Notes: generated from the sequence alone by a model not told the origin. Counted from the first letter of the stretch, positions 1 through 5,410 are shown. The stretch: 5,410 nt of DNA from Acidobacteriaceae bacterium (GCA_003154055.1 PMCH01000164.1:1-5410), one strand, 5' to 3'. Made by a program: numbers and translations.

Positions 1-297
1 CGGGTAACTCCGGCGGAGGGAAGGGACCTCAGTTAAAGACGGACGCAAGAAGCAACGAAGGACATGGGGATTGACGATGAGTCTAGCCACCCCGAGTTGT
101 GTTCAGAAGTTGCAGACGGCGTCACACGGAGCATCGTGTGTCTTTTCCGAGAGCCGGATGCGGGAAATCCGCCTGTCCGGTTCGATGAGCGGGAACAGGA
201 AACAGAACCAAGCCAAACCGGACTGCGGTGGCGCGGCGAAAGCCACGTCGAATCTCCACCGGGAGACTACAGTTACTGCGCCTGTTCTCGACTCTAC
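1..297 (+). mobile_element. 3' part of a group II intron (5' part outside window, end approximate)
   Basis: The stretch carries a hairpin matching group II intron domain V (151-183), flanked by other structured segments. Upstream is a perfect 6-bp hairpin (CACACG/CGTGTG, 123-140). Downstream is a stem CGGTGG/CCACCG (226-261) enclosing GGC-GAAA-GCC (235-244), then CTCGACTCTAC, which resembles the 3' end of related introns as I remember them. No reverse transcriptase/maturase reading frame is visible: one frame stops at 36 and no RT motif is found. This could therefore be the tail of an intron whose ORF lies to the left, an ORF-less intron, or a fragment. It lies on the plus strand, convergent with the exported-protein genes, and its end is about 50 bp from the stop of the 239-residue gene. 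The exact 3' boundary and the bulged branch-point A are not certain. Confidence 0.6.
151..183 (+). ncRNA. Group II intron domain V
   Basis: GAGCCGGAT (151-159) pairs with GTCCGGTTC (175-183) in a 9-bp lower stem. A two-base bulge (CT, 173-174) follows, then an upper stem GCGG/CCGC closed by a GAAA-containing loop. This is the size and shape of domain V, with the catalytic AGC triad at positions 2-4 of the hairpin and a two-base bulge. Domain V is the most conserved part of the intron and holds the metal-binding catalytic core. Confidence 0.72.
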
Positions 298-311
298 TCG
301 CGATTACGACA

Positions 312-327
312 GTTGAGGAGTTGAGGT
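312..327 (+). repeat. Short tandem repeat GTTGAGG(A/T) x2
   Basis: Two adjacent 8-bp units, GTTGAGGA and GTTGAGGT, lie just past the likely intron 3' end and before the stop of the 239-residue gene. No terminator with a T-run is visible in 298-348 for the minus-strand genes. Confidence 0.4.
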
Positions 328-348
328 CACTGAACAGTCCTTTCGCGC

Positions 349-1068
349 TTAATTGCTCGGGATTCCGGGAGATGCTGGTGCTGGTGCCGCCTCTCGCTGT
401 GGCGTCTTGATGTGCGTGCCGACTTCGGGAGACATGAGAAGGAACATCACACGTCCGCTTACCTCCTCGGAAAATTCGGGACCGTTCTTTTCCAACTTAA
501 GCCGAATACCTTCCGCCGAGCGTTCGGGAGGTACATCTCCCAAAGCGCAGTTTACCTGCAGCACTGCGCTTCTGGATGGGCCTCCCGTCGGCAACAAGCG
601 GATGTGGAACACCGCCAATCCACCCGTCGGCATCGGTCGCAGGGTCGATGGCGTGCGTCTAAGCCCCATGGGGCGACGGCCGGGTCCCATTCCCCGGCGT
701 GGAATTGCATTTGGGGCGGCGCCGTAGGAATCAAAACTCACGAGTTCACCTGCAAGCCACACACCCGTTTCGAGCACATTTCCATTGGGCGCCTTGTGAG
801 TGAAGGTTCCGGTCGCCTTTACGGACTTGTCTTGTGCATCAAACGTTCCTGCGCCACTTAACTCATAGCTATCGCCATGGTTCGCCTTGGCCGTCGCTGG
901 ACAGGTGGAACTGTCGCCCGGATCGCACAGAAAGCCGGAAGCAAGGATCAGGATGTAATTGCTGTCCTTACTTTGCGCCATCGTCGGCAGGCTGCCCAAG
1001 ACTAGAGCCAAGCACAGCAGTGCCGCTTCGCTGATCACACGGATCGAGAAGACTTTTGGCCGTAACAT
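349..1068 (-). CDS. Exported protein of unknown function
   Basis: This is a 239-residue protein whose function I cannot name. The N-terminus (MLRPKVFSIR followed by the hydrophobic AALLCLALVLGSLPTMA) is a signal peptide, probably cut after TMA at residue 31. The mature part begins with a segment that looks conserved and beta-rich: ASGFLCDPGDSSTCPATAK (43-61), YELSGAGTF (68-76), ATGTFTHK (85-92), LETGVWLAGELVSFDSYG (99-116). Cys48 and Cys56 may form a disulfide. An arginine/proline-rich linker (about 121-147) joins it to a second segment with LQVNCALGDVPP (170-181) and EEVSGRVMF (201-209), and the tail is Pro/Ala-rich. I recall similar proteins from Acidobacteriota, but this is unverified. The ATG at 1068 is chosen because GAGGAG lies 6 nt upstream and the signal peptide starts there; an in-frame start at 1113 would add 15 residues. 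It probably follows the HAF-repeat gene in one transcript. Confidence 0.85.
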   Translation of the reverse strand: MLRPKVFSIRVISEAALLCLALVLGSLPTMAQSKDSNYILILASGFLCDPGDSSTCPATAKANHGDSYELSGAGTFDAQDKSVKATGTFTHKAPNGNVLETGVWLAGELVSFDSYGAAPNAIPRRGMGPGRRPMGLRRTPSTLRPMPTGGLAVFHIRLLPTGGPSRSAVLQVNCALGDVPPERSAEGIRLKLEKNGPEFSEEVSGRVMFLLMSPEVGTHIKTPQREAAPAPASPGIPSN

Positions 1069-1074
1069 AGGGAT

Positions 1075-1080
1075 CTCCTC
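1075..1080 (-). promoter_or_regulatory. Ribosome binding site of the 239-residue exported protein
   Basis: GAGGAG on the minus strand, 6 nt before ATG 1068, fixes this start over the upstream in-frame one at 1113. Confidence 0.75.
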
Positions 1081-1159
1081 TCGACCCAGCGGGAGTGGCC
1101 TGGTCACAGTCACTTCCTCTGGTTTCCAGTCATTCTATTCCGCACTACGCGTTAAAACG

Positions 1160-2350
1160 TCAGCGCAGTGTCCATGCAGCTGTATTCTCCATCACGTTCT
1201 CGTTGCCGTACGAACCCGCCACAACTCCGTAATTGTTCACCTTGGTCGCCCAACTCCAACTGCCGGGACGGCGCGGGCTGGGAAGAAGCCTGGGAGCAAC
1301 ATTCGGATCCTTGGTGCTCCAAGCTGTAGCATAGTAATTCCCGTTGGCATCGCTGCTCCCGCCCACAATGTCACCAACGTCGTTAATTCCCTCTCCGTCG
1401 CCGAGTCCCGAGAGATAACCTCCAAGCGTGGGAAGAATAGTCACACTGAAGTGCAATTCTGAACGATCGGTCGGTTTCCAATAGGCGGGAAATTCAGCGT
1501 TCCAGTTACCCGTAAGCGGATCAATGATAAGGACATCTCCGACAATCTCACCATTGTTATTGATGTCCGTTGGATAGACGCTGGAGTACCCCGGCGCGCC
1601 AGGGAGCTGCTGGATTTTCCAACCCTTGCCTCCCCCAACAGGATTCCAGAGAACGCCGATTTGTGTTCCATCGGCGCCCGTGGCCATGCCAAGGATCTGG
1701 CCATGGTCATTCGGAAACAAGGCCGTCCAGTAACCAAATCCGTCAAAACCGGTGGTGTCCAGCTTCTGGATTTGCCAATTTACCTTCCAATGGCCCGAGT
1801 CCGGTACCACTTTTGGCGTCCACACGACAGGCAGCGAGTCTGGCATTAAATGAACGTCGCTGGCGCCGCTATAGCCGACGATCAAAGTCCCGGATCTGTT
1901 GGTACCCCACGCCACGCTGAAGTTGTAACCGGTGTAACCAAGATCCCCGAGCGTGCCAATGTCCACCATGCGGGTGGCAGGTGTCCAGGCAAAAGCGTGA
2001 ACAGTTTGGTTTGCGTCAATCGCGGAGTGACCGACGATCATTCCGGTGTTGGCAATTGACATGCACATCACTCCATCGTCCGTTCTTTCGCCTCCCAAGG
2101 TGCCGAGGTCGAACCAGTGCCCGGCGAAAGGGCCGAATAGCAGAACACCAATCGGTCGGGTATATCCGCTAGCGGTGTCACCAAAGCCCACAAGAACACC
2201 AGCTTCGTTGATGTCCCATGGCTCAGCCCAGGTTCCATGCGGGTAGTGACCGAGATTATGAAATTTGACTTTTTGGGCCCAAAGGTTCGGCCCGCTCACA
2301 GTTGCCAGGAAAACTACCGCGAGCGAAACTAACATCGCGACGCGTTTCAT
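1160..2350 (-). CDS. Exported HAF-repeat protein, probable seven-bladed beta-propeller
   Basis: A 396-residue protein with an N-terminal signal peptide (MKRVAMLVSLAVVFLATVSG, likely cut after LWA near residue 25), so it should be exported. The rest is made of repeats of the extracellular HAF family: a DLGTLGG-like strand, then a (D/S)IN..G.IVG unit, then a HAFAW-like strand. The G-x-x-V-G anchor recurs at residues 51, 103, 154, 217, 267, 326 and 375, which gives seven units spaced 49-62 residues apart. DLGTLGG (81-87), HAFAW (118-122), DIGTLG (130-135) and LPTLGG (306-311) are clear copies. Seven repeats of this size suggest a beta-propeller; that is inference. No enzyme active site is apparent, and the substrate or partner is unknown. 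AAGGAGG lies 6 nt before the ATG. A second exported protein follows 91 bp downstream. Confidence 0.88.
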   Translation of the reverse strand: MKRVAMLVSLAVVFLATVSGPNLWAQKVKFHNLGHYPHGTWAEPWDINEAGVLVGFGDTASGYTRPIGVLLFGPFAGHWFDLGTLGGERTDDGVMCMSIANTGMIVGHSAIDANQTVHAFAWTPATRMVDIGTLGDLGYTGYNFSVAWGTNRSGTLIVGYSGASDVHLMPDSLPVVWTPKVVPDSGHWKVNWQIQKLDTTGFDGFGYWTALFPNDHGQILGMATGADGTQIGVLWNPVGGGKGWKIQQLPGAPGYSSVYPTDINNNGEIVGDVLIIDPLTGNWNAEFPAYWKPTDRSELHFSVTILPTLGGYLSGLGDGEGINDVGDIVGGSSDANGNYYATAWSTKDPNVAPRLLPSPRRPGSWSWATKVNNYGVVAGSYGNENVMENTAAWTLR

Positions 2351-2356
2351 AGAAAA

Positions 2357-2363
2357 CCTCCTT
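2357..2363 (-). promoter_or_regulatory. Strong Shine-Dalgarno of the HAF-repeat gene
   Basis: AAGGAGG on the minus strand, 6 nt before the ATG, is a near-perfect anti-16S match and the strongest ribosome site in the window. It suggests efficient translation. Confidence 0.8.
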
Positions 2364-2545
2364 CCGAGTCTCAGGGTGAGTTTTATGCTTATCGGCTGTG
2401 CCTCAGGGGGTGCTGCGTCTCAACGGGCGGGAACTGCTCTTCGGAGAGGCGGGGACAACGCCATCCTATGCCGCCGGATCAGCTACGGCGCAAGAAAATC
2501 TGTTAACCGACTGAAGGGTCTGCCCAAAATGGGAAGCACATACTG

Positions 2546-2563
2546 CTTGCTAAGGTAAGCAAG
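2546..2563. repeat. Inverted repeat CTTGCT/AGCAAG
   Basis: A perfect 6-bp stem with a 6-nt loop (AAGGTA on the plus strand). No T-run follows on either side, so it is not a standard terminator. Confidence 0.45.
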
Positions 2564-2631
2564 TTAGTTGTCGAAAAATCGCCTCTCTAACAATGTCGGC
2601 GCTGTCAAACACTTTTTGAGCGTACTGCTCC

Positions 2632-2651
2632 GTGCACTTCGAAAAGTGCGC
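2632..2651. repeat. 8-bp hairpin with CGAA loop
   Basis: GTGCACTT pairs with AAGTGCGC (one T-G wobble) around a CGAA tetraloop. It is compact and stable for its size. No T-run follows on either strand, which argues against a simple terminator. Confidence 0.55.
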
Positions 2652-2784
2652 CATTTCGCTCTAGTTGAGGCTTTTGCTTTTGCTCTGCCAACCAAGGCTC
2701 GCTCGTAATCGGTTTCAGGTCAGGAACTCAGTCCGACCCATGCGTCTCTTCGGTCACACCTTCGATCATGATTACTACTTCGAA

Positions 2785-2802
2785 CTCCCCAGTGATGGGG
2801 AG
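2785..2802 (+). repeat. 7-bp hairpin with GTGA (GNRA) loop
   Basis: CTCCCCA pairs perfectly with TGGGGAG around GTGA, a GNRA-type tetraloop when read on the plus strand (TCAC on the minus strand). GNRA loops are typical of structured RNAs rather than terminators, and no T-run follows. Confidence 0.55.
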
Positions 2803-2967
2803 CGGGATTGGTGCGGTCTCAGCACATCCTTGCCCTTCCGCTCTGGGTTCGCTCCGCATCGGCCAAGCGTAAGGGCTACGCCGAGCAACCCCGCCGCAAT
2901 CCGGTTTGGAAGCGATGCGTTGGCTTTGGAATTGTAAAGAGGGTATACCATGCATGAACACTGGTGA

Positions 2968-3351
2968 CTATCGAGTTCCCGGCTCGCCGCCAGTGATGTG
3001 GCCGGGACCAAATGCGAACCTCTTACTACCGTGTATGAACTGCTCGTCCTCGGCGTTTTCCCGCCATGAACCGCCGACTAGGTGAGCGGGATTCCCACAC
3101 GCTTTGTTGTTGCAGAGAAGGTGTCGGATGCATAGACCCTCGGGAATGTCCTTCTGACGTGACCAAATCCATCGCAGGCGATGAGTGCGAGTGTTCTCTC
3201 CATCGAACACGTAACGACCGTGTCCCCTATCCCAGAAGGGACCGAGCCACAGGTGACACCCGTTGTCTTGAATCTCGAAGTTGCCGAAGAATTGGCGTTT
3301 ACGCTCCGGGTCAGAGAACCACAACTTTAGGAGTTCAAATGTCGGTGTCAC
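2968..3351 (-). CDS. Small HNH endonuclease-like protein
   Basis: This protein of about 127 residues has the layout of the phage and mobile-element HNH family (HNH_3 type). In order: GCHLWLG (31-37), GHGRY (43-47), THRLRW (56-61), then the HNH core IRHLLCNNKACGNPAHLVGG (75-94) and a trailing WRENAED (96-102). His77, Asn87 and His90 are the expected HNH residues; Cys80 and Cys85 fit a structural zinc or disulfide site. Relatives usually read (V)DH or (V)CH before the first His and CD after it, whereas here it is RH and CN, so activity is not certain. The GTG start at 3351 is chosen for its GGAGAGG upstream. ATG 3420 or GTG 3432 in the same frame would add up to 27 residues but lack a ribosome site. 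The gene is an orphan: no terminase, intron core or methylase is seen beside it. It might be a homing-type or phage remnant. Confidence 0.82.
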   Translation of the reverse strand: MTPTFELLKLWFSDPERKRQFFGNFEIQDNGCHLWLGPFWDRGHGRYVFDGENTRTHRLRWIWSRQKDIPEGLCIRHLLCNNKACGNPAHLVGGSWRENAEDEQFIHGSKRFAFGPGHITGGEPGTR

Positions 3352-3353
3352 AG

Positions 3354-3360
3354 CCTCTCC
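3354..3360 (-). promoter_or_regulatory. Ribosome binding site choosing the GTG start of the HNH gene
   Basis: GGAGAGG on the minus strand, with its GGAG core 5 nt before GTG 3351. The alternative starts at 3420 and 3432 have only a weak GGGGTG or nothing upstream. Confidence 0.5.
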
Positions 3361-3432
3361 GCTGCATAGCGTATCGCGTTCGGCACGACGCAAAGGAGAT
3401 GACTTCGGCACACACACCATCGGATGAAACAC

Positions 3433-3626
3433 CCCGGAGAATGCTGGAAGAACAGCAACTAGCGTGTGCAGGTTTTGTGCAGCGTCTAGGCTGGACGCCC
3501 AGTTTACGACATTCTTACTTGCTGATTCTAAACAGGTTTGTACGTGCCGTGCGTACGACTCCCGCCGCCTCCACCACCTTTTCCTTTCGATGAGTTACAA
3601 AATCAACGGCGCAACAAACGAGCTTT
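3433..3626. other. hisA to HNH spacer
   Basis: This is non-coding spacer between the hisA stop and the longest possible HNH start. Two weak 5-bp inverted repeats are visible: GCGTC/GACGC at 3482-3498 and GTACG/CGTAC at 3540-3556. Neither is followed by a T-run, so no intrinsic terminator can be named for the his genes. No convincing promoter for the HNH gene is visible either. Confidence 0.5.
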
Positions 3627-4301
3627 TCAATCGAGAAGTTTCCCGGAATACAGCGCCATTCCGACAACGGCGTCAATTCCCAGCGCGTCGAGGCTGTCGA
3701 TTTCCTGCTGTTCGGTGATACCGCCGGCGACCACCAGGTGCCGGGCAGTCGCACGGCGGATAGCCTGAACCGTCTCCATCGGAATTCCGCCCATTAAGCC
3801 CTCGGTGTCGATGTGGGTATACAGAAAGCTCCCGCAGAAGGGCTCTAACTCCCGAATCATGTCGAAGGCGGTGACGGCAGTCTGCTGGCGCCAGCCGTGA
3901 ATCGCAACTCGGCCTCCTCGGGAGTCGAGAGCAAACATCAGTGCCGCCTTCGACAGTTTGTCTGCCAGCGCGCGAGCTTGCTCCTGGTTGATCCGGCCTT
4001 CCGCTAACAACGCGGACCCGATGATCACTTTGCGCGCACCCATCTTCAGAAGTTCTTGCGCGGTTTCGAGGGTGCGAATGCCGCCGCCAACCTGGCAGTT
4101 CAATTGGCCGACGATCTGCTTCACCAACAACCGGTTGTCACCGGCGCCGCGCGCTGCGTCGAGGTCGATGAGTTGGACCAGGGGATACCTGGAAAAGCGT
4201 TCGATCCAGTAGTCGAAGTTGTCGAACTCCAGTTTCTTCTTCTCGCCCTGCACCAATTGCACGATCTTGCCGCCCATAAGGTCGATTGACGGAATCAACA
4301 T
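3627..4301 (-). CDS. hisA: Phosphoribosylformimino-5-aminoimidazole carboxamide ribotide isomerase HisA (short C-terminus)
   Basis: HisA catalyses the Amadori rearrangement of ProFAR to PRFAR, the substrate of the HisH-HisF complex encoded just upstream. The 224-residue barrel starts MLIPSIDLMGGKIVQLVQG. Catalytic positions known from Thermotoga HisA are kept: Asp7, Asp126 in ALDSRGGRVAIHGW, and Thr162 in YTHIDTEG. QVGGGIR (70-76) and VVAGGIT (190-196) are the phosphate-binding loops. Two things are odd. The usual (R/K)DGT loop reads TEGL, so the Asp there is Glu167. The protein also ends right after AVVGMALYSGKLLD, lacking roughly 15 residues of the final helix seen in 240-residue homologues. 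The ATG at 4301 has GAGGTGG 5-7 nt upstream and lies within the last codons of hisF. An in-frame start at 4508 would add 69 arginine-rich residues overlapping hisF and is rejected. Confidence 0.96.
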   Translation of the reverse strand: MLIPSIDLMGGKIVQLVQGEKKKLEFDNFDYWIERFSRYPLVQLIDLDAARGAGDNRLLVKQIVGQLNCQVGGGIRTLETAQELLKMGARKVIIGSALLAEGRINQEQARALADKLSKAALMFALDSRGGRVAIHGWRQQTAVTAFDMIRELEPFCGSFLYTHIDTEGLMGGIPMETVQAIRRATARHLVVAGGITEQQEIDSLDALGIDAVVGMALYSGKLLD

Positions 4302-5056
4302 GGCCACCTCACCGGCACGTGCGCAGCGTGCAGTTCGCTTTTCAATTGCGCGATGTTCTCGATACCGAAATGGAAGATGGAAGCGGCCAAAGCCGCGTCC
4401 GCGCGCCCGTTGCGGAAGACTTCGATAAAATCCCGGGCTGACCCGGCGCCGCCCGACGCGATCACGGGAATAGAAACCGCGTCGGCCACGAGTTGCACCA
4501 GCTCGCAATCAAAACCAGACTGGGTCCCGTCACGGTCCATGGAGGTGAGCAGGATTTCTCCTGCGCCGCAAGCGGCAGCCTCCCGCGCCCATTGAACCGC
4601 GTCCCGGCCTGTGGGAATGCGCCCTCCGGCAACGAACACTTCGAAACCGCCGTTCACTCGCCTGGCATCGATGGCCACCACGACCGCCTGCGAGCCAAAA
4701 CGAGCAGCGATTTTTCCGATCAGGGTTGAATCCTTGGCCGCGGCCGAGTTGATGGCAATCTTGTCGGCGCCTGCCTCGAACACGGCTGCGGCGTCCGAGA
4801 GTTCACGGATTCCTCCGCCGACCGTGAACGGAATGAATAGACAGCGCGCCGTGCGCGAGACGACGTCGAGCATCGTCTGGCGTCTGCCGCTGGTGGCGGT
4901 GATATCCAGCAGAACGATTTCGTCCGCTCCATCGCGGGCATGAGCAGCGGCGCATTCCGCGGGGTCCCCAGCGTCCCGCAGATCCCGAAACTGCACGCCT
5001 TTTACGACCCGGCCGCCGTCCACATCGAGACAGGCGATGATGCGCTTGGTCAGCAC
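4295..5056 (-). CDS. hisF: Imidazole glycerol phosphate synthase, cyclase subunit HisF
   Basis: HisF is the (beta/alpha)8-barrel cyclase. It uses ammonia from HisH to convert PRFAR into imidazole glycerol phosphate and AICAR, a step shared by histidine synthesis and purine salvage. The protein is 253 residues, the normal family length, and complete. It opens with MLTKRIIACLDVDGGRVVKG. Both catalytic aspartates are present: Asp11 in ACLDV and Asp130 in VVVAIDARRV. Phosphate-binding and barrel motifs are intact: FTVGGGIR (77-84), LLTSMDRDGT (169-178), IPVIASGGAG (196-205) and ADAALAASIFHFG (219-231). The start is GTG, immediately after the hisH TAA, with GAGGTGGG 8 nt upstream inside the hisH 3' end, so translation is probably coupled to hisH. 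The 3' end overlaps hisA by 7 bp. The identification is secure. Confidence 0.98.
   Translation of the reverse strand: MLTKRIIACLDVDGGRVVKGVQFRDLRDAGDPAECAAAHARDGADEIVLLDITATSGRRQTMLDVVSRTARCLFIPFTVGGGIRELSDAAAVFEAGADKIAINSAAAKDSTLIGKIAARFGSQAVVVAIDARRVNGGFEVFVAGGRIPTGRDAVQWAREAAACGAGEILLTSMDRDGTQSGFDCELVQLVADAVSIPVIASGGAGSARDFIEVFRNGRADAALAASIFHFGIENIAQLKSELHAAHVPVRWPC
4304..4310 (-). promoter_or_regulatory. Ribosome binding site of hisA
   Basis: GAGGTGG on the minus strand, inside the hisF coding end, sits at proper spacing before the ATG at 4301. It fixes that start over the upstream in-frame ATG at 4508. A near-identical GAGGTGGG (5061-5068) precedes hisF. Confidence 0.8.
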
Positions 5057-5410
5057 TTATCCCACCTCGCAGAAATTCTTGAGGATCAGAAGCCCCACGG
5101 CAGATGACTTCTCCGGATGGAACTGCACTCCGAAAATGTTTCCCTGTTCGACGGCGGCGGAAAACTGCACTCCGTATTCGCTTGACGCCGTGGTGGCGGC
5201 AACTACAGGCGCTTGAAAAGAGTGGGTGTAGTAGACAAAGGAGTCGGGCGGGATGTAACGCAGCAACCGCGAGCCTTCCCGGACTGCCAGCGAGTTCCAT
5301 CCGACATGCGGCGATTTCACCGAAGCTGGAAAGGGCCGGCAGCGACCCGCAAGAATTCCTGCTCCCGCCAACTGCGGGGCTTCATCACTGCCCTCGAACA
5401 GCCACTGCAT
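5057..5410 (-). CDS. hisH: Imidazole glycerol phosphate synthase, glutaminase subunit HisH (5' end cut off by window)
   Basis: HisH hydrolyses glutamine and passes ammonia to HisF, in the cytoplasmic HisH-HisF complex that makes imidazole glycerol phosphate in histidine synthesis. The visible 117 residues are the C-terminal part of a class I glutamine amidotransferase. They start just after the place where the nucleophile motif GxCLGMQ is expected; the MQWLFEGSDEAP stretch fits the end of that motif. HVGWN (residues 35-39), YYTHSF (60-65) and GVQFHPEKS (94-102) are typical HisH signatures. His98 and Glu100 complete the Cys-His-Glu triad; the Cys lies outside the window. The family is about 200 residues long, so some 85 N-terminal residues are missing, and the ATG at the window edge is an internal Met, not the start. 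The TAA stop directly abuts the hisF start codon. Confidence 0.97.
   Translation of the reverse strand: MQWLFEGSDEAPQLAGAGILAGRCRPFPASVKSPHVGWNSLAVREGSRLLRYIPPDSFVYYTHSFQAPVVAATTASSEYGVQFSAAVEQGNIFGVQFHPEKSSAVGLLILKNFCEVG
5061..5068 (-). promoter_or_regulatory. Ribosome binding site of hisF
   Basis: GAGGTGGG on the minus strand lies inside the last codons of hisH, and its GAGG core is 8 nt before the GTG start at 5056. It supports the use of GTG and implies hisH-hisF translational coupling (TAAGTG junction). Confidence 0.7.

Larger units (their letters stand above)
2364..2967. other. 600-bp gap without a credible gene, holding several hairpins
   Basis: The stretch lies between the HNH stop and the ribosome site of the HAF-repeat gene. 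The open frames here are short, lack ribosome sites and resemble no family I know. It contains inverted repeats at 2523-2533 (CCCA/TGGG), 2546-2563 (CTTGCT/AGCAAG), 2632-2651 (8-bp stem), 2785-2802 (7-bp stem) and 2867-2881 (GCGTA/TACGC). It must also hold the promoter of the HAF-repeat gene. An AT-rich GATAAGCATAAAACT run lies on the minus strand near 2385-2401, but no clear -35 box goes with it. It could be a decayed gene, a leader region or an unrecognised RNA. Confidence 0.5.

Noticed and set aside
64..324. Plus-strand reading frames of 60-86 codons across the left edge
   Set aside because: They run through the domain V hairpin and the following RNA stems. Their peptides are the kind of spurious translation produced by group II intron RNA, and no ribosome site fits.
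2541..2591. tRNA-like arm (TTGCTAA with flanking repeats) suggesting a tRNA-Ser fragment or attachment site
   Set aside because: The anticodon stem does not pair in register, and no acceptor, D or T arm (GTTCGA) can be placed around it.
2665..2937. Plus-strand 90-codon frame in the gap
   Set aside because: No ribosome site, no recognisable motif and odd composition. It overlaps hairpins and is opposite to every real gene here.
2728..2961. Minus-strand 77-codon frame ending EVVIMIEGVTEETHGSD
   Set aside because: The C-terminal half looks faintly protein-like, but the start is GTG without a ribosome site, the N-terminal half is low quality, and no family is recognised. It could at most be a decayed gene end.
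3352..3432. Longer N-terminus for the HNH protein
   Set aside because: It is possible, but the 27 extra residues match no part of the family and lack a ribosome site, whereas GTG 3351 has GGAGAGG.
3540..3556. GTACG/CGTAC inverted repeat after hisA as a his terminator
   Set aside because: The stem is only 5 bp with a 7-nt loop, and no T-run follows in either direction.
4302..4508. 69-residue N-terminal extension of HisA
   Set aside because: It is arginine-rich out-of-frame translation of hisF. The family starts at MLIPSIDL, and GAGGTGG sits right before ATG 4301.
1..5410. CRISPR array, toxin-antitoxin pair or defence cassette
   Set aside because: No regularly spaced direct repeats are present and no recognisable defence genes other than the lone HNH protein, which by itself does not make a system.

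Overview
The window looks like a piece of a high-GC bacterial chromosome, most likely from Acidobacteriota. That placement is an inference. It rests on the style of the his genes (notably HisA with YTHIDTEG in place of the usual RDG loop), on a secreted HAF-repeat protein, and on a small exported protein whose sequence resembles acidobacterial proteins I recall. No rRNA, tRNA or CRISPR array is visible. All six protein genes lie on the minus strand, so they are described here from the right edge leftward, in the direction of transcription.

Right part (5410 to 3627): the histidine genes hisH (5' end cut by the window), hisF and hisA are packed as one transcription unit. The hisH TAA is followed at once by the hisF GTG start, and hisF overlaps hisA by 7 bp. 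HisA isomerises ProFAR to PRFAR. The HisH-HisF glutamine amidotransferase/cyclase then turns PRFAR and glutamine into imidazole glycerol phosphate and AICAR. Catalytic residues in HisF and HisA are intact. HisA is short at its C-terminus.

Middle (3351 to 2364): a small HNH-endonuclease-type gene stands alone about 275 bp downstream of hisA. After it comes a gap of about 600 bp with no credible gene. The gap holds several perfect or near-perfect hairpins, two of them with compact tetraloops, and may be an RNA-coding, regulatory or decayed region.

Left part (2350 to 349): two exported proteins are encoded in tandem. The first is a 396-residue HAF-repeat protein with seven evenly spaced G-x-(I/V)-V-G units, suggesting a seven-bladed beta-propeller. 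The second is a 239-residue protein of unknown function with a signal peptide. Both have good Shine-Dalgarno sites, and 91 bp separate them.

Left edge (1 to about 297): on the plus strand, facing the exported-protein genes, is what looks like the 3' part of a group II intron. It is marked by a 33-nt domain V hairpin followed by further structured RNA. No reverse transcriptase is encoded in the visible part.

I see no clear new multi-gene system. The points most worth following up are the intron end, the seven-repeat propeller with its partner, the structured 600-bp gap and the divergent HisA.
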